The notes below the pieces were generated by a model. It was not told the DNA's origin. It ran no database searches and saw only the letters and a list, made by a program, of their open reading frames with translations. This document shows positions 1 through 6,200 of a stretch of 12,455 bases of DNA, one piece after another (position 1 is the stretch's first letter; every line of letters starts with the position of its first letter). Made by a program: the position numbers and the translations under genes. The stretch is from an uncultured Gemmataceae bacterium (lineage in GTDB: Bacteria; Planctomycetota; Planctomycetia; Gemmatales; Gemmataceae). The stretch is taken from assembly GCA_937922175.1 (NCBI GenBank), contig CAKZUU010000172.1, positions 1-12,455 on the forward strand, in the 5' to 3' direction.

Positions 1-46
1 AAAACTTGACTCGATCGAATGATATAAAATGAGGTAAGATAAGGAC
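1..46 (+). promoter_or_regulatory. AT-rich leader of the ECF sigma gene, possible promoter
   Basis: This is a distinctly AT-rich stretch in a GC-rich window. It holds TTGACT at 6-11 and TATAAAAT at 23-30, which look like -35 and -10 boxes, but the gap between them is only 11 to 13 bases, shorter than usual. A true -35 may lie left of the window edge. GAGG at 31-34 is a Shine-Dalgarno candidate 12 bases before the ATG at 47. Weak evidence for any specific promoter. Confidence 0.25.
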
Positions 47-625
47 ATGAAGAGCGAGGACACGCGGATCCTGTTCGCGATGAGAGAAGGCGATCCGCAT
101 ACCGCGGACCAACTTCTGCCGCTCGTGTACGACGAGCTGCGGAAGCTGGCGGCGGCACGGCTGGCGGACGAGAAACCGGGACAGACGCTTCAGCCAACGG
201 CCCTGGTGCATGAGGCGTTTCTGCGATTGGTCGGGAGCTCACAGCCTGCCAGTTGGGACAGTCGCGGCCACTTCTTTGCCGCCGCGGCGGAGGCCATGCG
301 CCGTATCCTCGTCGAAAACGCCCGTCGCAAACAGGCGGTCAAACACGGCGGGGGCATTCGACGCGTGCCGCTGCAGGAGTTTCACCGCGTGACCGAATCC
401 CCGCAAGATTTGCTGGACCTTGATAATGCTCTGACCCGCTTCGCCGCTGAGGAGCCGGAGAAGGCCCGTCTGGTTCAACTTCGCTTCTTTGCTGGCCTCT
501 CCATGCCGGACGCTGCTGCTGCCCTCGGCATCTCCCTGTTGACCGCCGAGCGCTGGTGGACGTTTGCCCGCGCTTGGCTCTACAGCGAGCTACTGGCCCG
601 CGAGAACAATCTTGCGGATCGGTGA
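47..625 (+). CDS. ECF-type RNA polymerase sigma factor (planctomycete type)
   Basis: This 192-residue protein redirects RNA polymerase to a small regulon. Region sigma-2 spans about residues 18-95, with the family block LQPTALVHEAFLRL at 48-61 and the helix GHFFAAAAEAMRRILVENAR. Region sigma-4 spans about 122-182, with the helix-turn-helix around 151-176 (AALGIS, then TAERWW, then ARAWLY). That ending is typical of the large planctomycete ECF families (TIGR02999-like), and the length is normal for them. No anti-sigma factor lies beside it. Instead a membrane Ser/Thr kinase begins 60 bases downstream on the same strand. ECF groups adjacent to Ser/Thr kinases are known in Planctomycetes, so phosphorylation may replace anti-sigma control (inference). 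ATG 47 was chosen because the next ATG (80) has no ribosome site. The target promoters cannot be told from the window. Confidence 0.92.
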   Translation: MKSEDTRILFAMREGDPHTADQLLPLVYDELRKLAAARLADEKPGQTLQPTALVHEAFLRLVGSSQPASWDSRGHFFAAAAEAMRRILVENARRKQAVKHGGGIRRVPLQEFHRVTESPQDLLDLDNALTRFAAEEPEKARLVQLRFFAGLSMPDAAAALGISLLTAERWWTFARAWLYSELLARENNLADR

Positions 626-685
626 GGGGGTCCGGCCCGATTTTTCGCATTGAAGTTAGCAGCGTCAAATGCACGGAGTTCTGCT

Positions 686-3013
686 ATGAATGGCCGTTCA
701 TCCGTGGAAGTCGTTTTCTTCAACGCCCTGGAGAAGGCCACGCCCGCGGAGCGTACCGCGTACCTGGATGAAACCTGTCTCGGCGATGACGGACTGCGTC
801 GTCGGGTCGAAGCGATGCTCGTGGCGCATTCTCAGGTTGGTCAGTTCCTGGAACGCCCGGTGGTGGAGGCGGCGGGTGTGGCCGCGCTGGGCGGGGTGGA
901 AAACGCCGCGGCGGATCTGTCGTTCCTGGCCCCCTCCTCGGAAGCCGGCTCGCTGGGCCGGCTGGACCATTACGAGGTGCTCGAAGTGGTCGGCCACGGC
1001 GGCACGGGTGTGGTCCTGCGTGCCCGAGATACCAAGCTGCTGCGTGTCGTCGCCCTCAAGGTGTTGGCCCCCTCGCTGGCGGCCTCCGATTTCGCACGTC
1101 AACGCTTCGTCCGCGAGGCCCGCGCTGCTGCGGCTGTCCGCGACGACCACATCGTCGCCATTCACGGGGTCTGCGAGGACGGTCCCGTTCCCTACCTGGT
1201 AATGGAGTTCATCGACGGGTGCAGCCTGGAGTCACTCATCCGGCGTAGCGGGCCGCTGGAGGTCAAGGAAATACTGCGTATCGGTATCCAGATTGCCAAC
1301 GGCCTGGCGGCGGCGCAAAAGAAAGGGCTGATCCACCGCGACGTCAAGCCGGCCAACATTCTGCTGGAGGATGGGTTGCGGCGTGTCAAGCTGACCGACT
1401 TCGGTCTAGCGCGGGACGCCGACGCCAGCCTAACGCAGATCGGCTTTATTGCCGGCACGCCGCTGTACATGGCCCCGGAGCAAGCGGCCGGGGAGCCAAT
1501 CGACGCCCGCTGCGACCTGTTCAGCCTGGGCAGCGTACTCTACGAGATGTGTACCGGCCGACCGGCCTTCCGGGCCGCAAACACGGTCGCCGTTATCCGA
1601 CGGGTGTGCGACGACATGCCTCGACCCATCCGCGAGGTGAACCCGGACATCCCCGACGCTCTTTGCCGCATCATTGAGCAGTTGCACGCCAAGAAGCCGG
1701 CGGACCGCCCCGCTTCGGCAGCGGAGGTCGCCGACTCACTGACGAGCTTATTAGCGAGTTTGCAAGGGCACGGCCCGGTGCTGATCTCCTCGCCCACGAT
1801 CCCATCGCCCGCTCCGCCGCGTCGCACCATTCGGCGGTGGCGCTGGGCCACAGCAGCGCTGGTCTTGCTGGTGGTTGGCCTGGGGATGACCGAGGCGACT
1901 CACCTGACCGACCTGCGCGGCACGGTGATCCGCCTGGTCTCACCGGAAGGGACGCTGGTTGAGGTCGATGACCCCGGCGTGAGCGTGGCCGTAGATGGGG
2001 CTGACGTAGTAATCACTGGCGCGGGGGCTAAGGAGATTCGCCTGAAGCCAGGCCAGTACAAAGTCCAAGGCAGCAAGGACGGCAAGCTCGTGCATCAGGA
2101 ACTGGTCACGGTCACCCGCAATGGCCGCCAGATCGTGCGGATCAGCAAGGAGAATGAACCGCTGACCGAGGCTGCGCGGTGGGAACGGTCCGTGGCCCAG
2201 TTGCCCGCCGGGCAGCAGGTCAAGGCCGTTGTTCGGCGGCTGAAAGAGCTGAACCCCGCGTTCGATGGCACGGTGACGCCCACCATCGAGAACGGCGTCG
2301 TAACGGGGCTGAGTTTCTTCACCGACGATGTGGACGACATTTCTCCGGTGCGTGCCCTCCAGGGGTTGGAGCGGCTGACGTGCCCCGGAACCTACCCCAG
2401 AATGGGAAAGCTGTCGGACCTAAGTTCCTTGCGGGGGTTGCGACTGATCTCCCTTTGCTGCAGCAGCACCCAAGTCGCCGACTTGAGTCCGCTGAAGGGC
2501 ATGCCCCTCACGTACCTGGCTGCGGGCGAAACCCGGATCGCCGACCTCTCTCCATTGCAGGGGATGCGACTGAAAGGGCTTACGCTTCAAAGTACCCGCA
2601 TCACCGACCTGGCACCGCTGAAGGGGATGCCCTTGGAGTGGCTGGACATCGCTTGGGCGCGCGGGGTTTCGGACCTGAGTCCGCTCCAGGGGATGCCCCT
2701 GGAGTACCTGAATCTGGCCGAACTCTCGGTGTCTGACCTTTCTCCGCTCGCGGGCATGAAATCCCTGCGGCATCTCGTCCTGGACTCCGTGCCGGTCGCC
2801 GACCTGAAGCCGTTACGCGGCCTGAAGCTGGAGAAGTTGAGCATCGTGAATAGCCGCGTTCAGGAGCTGGGGCCGCTCCAGGAACTGCCCCTGAAGCACC
2901 TGTACTTCGATTATCGTCCAGATCTTGCGGAGTTCGTGCGGTCACTCAAGGGGCTGGAAATGATCAACGACAAATCCGTAGCGGATTTTTGGAGAGCCGT
3001 GGAGGGTAAGTAA
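686..3013 (+). CDS. Membrane Ser/Thr protein kinase with C-terminal leucine-rich repeats
   Basis: 775 residues from ATG 686, preceded by GGAG at 675-678. A longer frame from TTG 650 is less likely. Order of parts: a planctomycete kinase N-terminus (about 1-85); a Hanks-type kinase domain (about 96-360) with glycine loop GHGGTG at 103-108, VALK lysine 125, HRDVKPAN at 217-224, DFG at 238-240 and APEQ at 263-266, so all catalytic residues are present; one transmembrane helix (about 388-401); a small beta-rich domain (about 410-487) common after the helix in planctomycete kinases, with GTVIRLVSPEGT; then about nine leucine-rich units of 21-23 residues (D-L-S-P-L at 578, 599, 620, 663, 684 and variants) to about 750. 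The kinase should face the cytoplasm and the repeats the exterior, acting as a sensor. The ligand is unknown. It follows the ECF gene by 60 bases and probably shares its transcript; the sigma factor or its partner may be a substrate (inference). Confidence 0.93.
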   Translation: MNGRSSVEVVFFNALEKATPAERTAYLDETCLGDDGLRRRVEAMLVAHSQVGQFLERPVVEAAGVAALGGVENAAADLSFLAPSSEAGSLGRLDHYEVLEVVGHGGTGVVLRARDTKLLRVVALKVLAPSLAASDFARQRFVREARAAAAVRDDHIVAIHGVCEDGPVPYLVMEFIDGCSLESLIRRSGPLEVKEILRIGIQIANGLAAAQKKGLIHRDVKPANILLEDGLRRVKLTDFGLARDADASLTQIGFIAGTPLYMAPEQAAGEPIDARCDLFSLGSVLYEMCTGRPAFRAANTVAVIRRVCDDMPRPIREVNPDIPDALCRIIEQLHAKKPADRPASAAEVADSLTSLLASLQGHGPVLISSPTIPSPAPPRRTIRRWRWATAALVLLVVGLGMTEATHLTDLRGTVIRLVSPEGTLVEVDDPGVSVAVDGADVVITGAGAKEIRLKPGQYKVQGSKDGKLVHQELVTVTRNGRQIVRISKENEPLTEAARWERSVAQLPAGQQVKAVVRRLKELNPAFDGTVTPTIENGVVTGLSFFTDDVDDISPVRALQGLERLTCPGTYPRMGKLSDLSSLRGLRLISLCCSSTQVADLSPLKGMPLTYLAAGETRIADLSPLQGMRLKGLTLQSTRITDLAPLKGMPLEWLDIAWARGVSDLSPLQGMPLEYLNLAELSVSDLSPLAGMKSLRHLVLDSVPVADLKPLRGLKLEKLSIVNSRVQELGPLQELPLKHLYFDYRPDLAEFVRSLKGLEMINDKSVADFWRAVEGK

Positions 3014-3085
3014 GACCAGTTCAGCCTTAATCACTCAAGTTCTGCCGAACGAGTTATACGGCTGAGCCGTCACGAGAAACAACAC

Positions 3086-3126
3086 GGCCGGTGAGGTTGT
3101 GCCGCCAAGCTACCCCCTCACCGGCC
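3086..3126 (+). terminator. Perfect 11-bp stem-loop, possible attenuator or terminator
   Basis: GGCCGGTGAGG at 3086-3096 is perfectly complementary to CCTCACCGGCC at 3116-3126, with a 19-base loop. No T-run follows, so it is not a classical intrinsic terminator. It could be an attenuator, a transcript-stabilising structure or a protein site. It starts 73 bases after the kinase stop. The right arm overlaps the sequence repeated at 7681-7729. Confidence 0.4.
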
Positions 3127-3164
3127 CGACAGCGATCGGGCGCACGGTCTGCGCGCCCGGCTCG
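3114..3164 (+). repeat. Direct repeat, upstream copy (flanks the giant gene)
   Basis: This segment shares a perfect 19-base core, ACCGGCCCGACAGCGATCG at 3120-3138, with 7687-7705. Around the core both copies have a C-run before it and CACGG, TCTGC and GGCTCG after it. The copies lie 4567 bases apart in the same orientation and bracket the giant coding region. This copy overlaps the right arm of the 3086-3126 hairpin. Confidence 0.7.
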
Positions 3165-3168
3165 TTCA

Positions 3169-3205
3169 CCTCCCATTGTATCGCAGACCATCCCGCAATG
3201 GGAGG
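3169..3205 (+). promoter_or_regulatory. Ribosome-site-sequestering hairpin of the giant gene
   Basis: CCTCCCATTG at 3169-3178 pairs perfectly with CAATGGGAGG at 3196-3205 across a 17-base loop. The Shine-Dalgarno GGAGG (3201-3205), 8 bases before ATG 3214, is entirely inside the right arm, opposite an anti-Shine-Dalgarno CCTCC. If the stem forms in the mRNA, initiation would be blocked until it is opened by heat, a ligand, a protein, a small RNA or translation. The pairing is seen in the sequence; the regulatory role is inferred. Confidence 0.5.
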
Positions 3206-3213
3206 AGATCGCC

Positions 3214-6200
3214 ATGTTCAACCGATCCTGGATCCGCAAACTGTTCGCTCGCCCGTCCCACACCATCAGCAAGGCCCCGGCCCGGTTCCGCCCGCGCTTC
3301 GAGCCGCTGGAGGGCCGCATCGCGCCCGCCGTGTTCACCGTCACCTCGCTTGCGAATTTCGGTCCCGGCTCGCTGCGAGCGGCTGTGGCCGCGGCTAACC
3401 TCAACCCGGGCCACGACGAGATCCTCTTTGCCGACGGTCTTGAGGGCACGATCGAAGTGGCGAGATCCGGTCCGATCTCTATCACCGATTCCCTGACCAT
3501 CTCGGGCCCAGGTGAAGACAAACTGGTCGTTCGCGGCGTGGGAAGCAAGGTTTTTAAGATCGCCCCCGACGTGGAAGACCCTACCATCACTGGTCTAACG
3601 ATCCAGAACGGACGCAACATCCCCAGATCCTGGTCGAGGCCGCTTCTGGAGAGCGTGACAGTTTTGGACAACAGGACATTGGTGCTTCAGTTTAATCAAC
3701 CGCTCCGAAAGCACGCCGCGCGAGCCGAGTCATACGTCATCCCCGGACTCACCGTCGAAAAGGCTCAGTTGATCAATGGACTTAATCGCGTCGTTTTGAC
3801 GACGTCACCGCAGGAGAGCATCAACTACAACGTGTTTCTAAATAACCTTCGGTCCCTGCGTGGGTGGCTAGTGACTGTTCCCAACGGGGCCGGGGTTTTT
3901 AAAGGCTCCACTCGGTCTTCCGTTTCGATGGACGCCACGCCGCCACGGGTCACGGGCGCTGTCTCGACGAGCAACACCAATGTCGTTGTCTCCTTTAGCA
4001 AGCCGATGTCCGACAGTGCCATCAACATCGCCAACTATTCCATCGTGCAAGCGAGCGCCAACGGCGAGTCAGCGGTCGTCCTGGTGAAAGACGCCGAGTT
4101 CCTCGACGAAACCCGCACCGCCGTCAAACTGACGACGTTCTCGCAGAATGCCCTGAACTTCGTCGTAACGGTCGTGAACGTTCAGGACCAGGCCGGCAAC
4201 CCACCGGCTCCTGCCCAGCTGTCGCCCGGCGGCTTGATGATCGACCCAAGTCGGGCGACTTTTCACGGCACCGGTCCCCAACAATCCGAGGTCGAGGACA
4301 CTGACGAGGACGGTCTGCCGGACCACGTCGAGCAGCGCGGCTGGAGGGTGACCGTCAAGCTCGCCAGCGGCGAAACGCGAAGCTGGTGGGTCACCAGCGA
4401 CCCGCGCGAGGCCGATACCGACGGGGATGACCTGAGCGACGCGGTGGAACTGCAACTCGCTAGCGACCCGCGCAACGCGGACACCGACGGCGATCTGCTG
4501 AGCGATTTCCAGGAGTACAATGAGATTTTCTCCGACCACCTGAAGCAGGACTCCGATGGCGACGGCGTGGACGACGGCACCGAGTTCGTCGGCATCGGCT
4601 CTTCGCCGACCCACGCCGACACCGACGGCGACGGTATTTCCGACGGCGACGAGATCATCTCGGCCAACCGCAACCCGCTCGTGGCCGACCTGCCAACGCC
4701 GACCATCGAGATCGGAGACATTAACCTCGCTCTCGATGTCCGCTTTACCGAGACGACCTCGACCGGGACCCGCGAGCTGCAGAGCAAGTCCGTCACATCG
4801 ACGCTCTCCCAAAGCGCGAACCAGAAGTACAGTAACACCAACTCGAACACCCAAGAGGCATTCTCCAAGCTGTCGGCCAGCACCGAGTTCACCATCGACC
4901 CCAGTCTGTTCGGGTTCCTCTTGGGCGGCGGGACCGAGTTCGAGACCAGCGTCGGGTTGGAGGTCGGCTGGACCGGTAGTTGGACCTTCTCCCAAACCAG
5001 CGAGTCCGAACAGGCCACCCAGCGGGCCTACGAGGAGTCATTGCAGACCGACGCCGAGAGGACCGTGGGATCCACCCTCGAGCGGACAGTGACCGGGGCG
5101 CGGATGCAGGTCACGGTGTTTCTCAAGAATGCCAGCACCATGGCCTTCAACATCCGCAATCTGCAACTGACCGCCTTTTTGTACGACCCGAGTGAGCCGA
5201 CGCGGCTGGTACCTGTGGCCACCCTGTTGCCCGAAAGCGCCCCGGCCGAAGGGTTCAACCTGGGGCCTCTCGTCCCTGAGCGCGGGCCTTTCATCTTCGC
5301 CAACGATTCCATCTTCCCCAGCCAGGTTGAGACCCTGATGAAGAACCCGTCTGGCCTGGTGTTCCGCATCTCCAACTTCGACATCATCGACGAGGCCGGC
5401 CGTAACTTCGCCTTCGCCTCGCAAGATGTGACCGACCGGACGACCAGCTTGGTGATCGACTACGGCGGGACCGACAGCGACGGCGACGGCGAAGGCGACC
5501 TGACCGAGTACAACCGCGTCGCCGTCGCCTCCGGCCGGATTGTCATCGACACCAACGGGGACGACAGGGTGGACCAAAACGACCGCCGCGTCGTTTTCGA
5601 CCGTGCCGGCGTCCACGTCGGTATCACGCTCCGCCAGGCTCTCGCGAACATGCGGCTGAAGGAGTACGACGAGTCGGTGACGCCAAGCCGCAGCCTGAGC
5701 GAGGAGCAATTGCGCAACAGCTATTCTATTGTCAAGGACCCCGTCAGCGGGTACGAGCGGATCTTCCGCATCCGCACCGTCGCTCGGGAATCCGGGCTTG
5801 CCAAAGCATGGGAGATCCTGACGCCCACGGGCCTCGTGCGGCCGAAGACCCTGGATGATGTCATTCTGACGCCAAAATCGGACGTCAAGCTGGTCTTCGT
5901 CCAGGACTTGGACAGCGATCGACTGCCCGGCAACCTGGAGTTCCTGTACGGCACCTCTGACCAGAACAGGGACACCGACGGCGACGGTCTGGACGACCGC
6001 TTCGAGGCGCTGATCGGCTGGAGGGTGGATCTCGGCCCGCTCGGCTCGCGACACGTCTTCTCCAGCCCCACCCTGGCCGACACCGACGGCGACGGTCTGG
6101 GCGATGACGAGGAGGCCCCCGGCGACCTGGACCGCGACAGCGCCGGGCTGATCATCCGGGCGAATCGCTCAGGGCCAACGGACGTTGTCACCGACCCGCG

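Larger units (their letters stand above)
3014..3213 (+). promoter_or_regulatory. Structured 200-bp leader before the giant exported protein
   Basis: This gap between the kinase stop and ATG 3214 contains no convincing gene. It holds two perfect inverted repeats (3086-3126 and 3169-3205). Between and across them is a sequence (3114-3164) that recurs after the giant gene at 7681-7729. The upstream hairpin could end the kinase transcript or act as an attenuator. The downstream one covers the Shine-Dalgarno. No clear -35/-10 pair was found. Confidence 0.5.

Noticed and set aside
6..30. Standard sigma-70 promoter TTGACT / TATAAAAT
   Set aside because: The boxes are only 11 to 13 bases apart; kept only as a low-confidence AT-rich leader.
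650..685. TTG start giving a kinase 12 residues longer
   Set aside because: No ribosome site precedes TTG 650, whereas ATG 686 has GGAG at 675-678 and begins where relatives usually begin.
3091..3213. Upstream start of the giant protein giving 41 extra residues
   Set aside because: The extra residues are low complexity, and the segment is made of hairpins and a repeat. ATG 3214 has GGAGG 8 bases before it and opens a typical basic export N-terminus.
4243..4320. Protease activation (furin-like) site before the first calcium repeat, as in PA
   Set aside because: No run of basic residues occurs in the stretch before residue 362.
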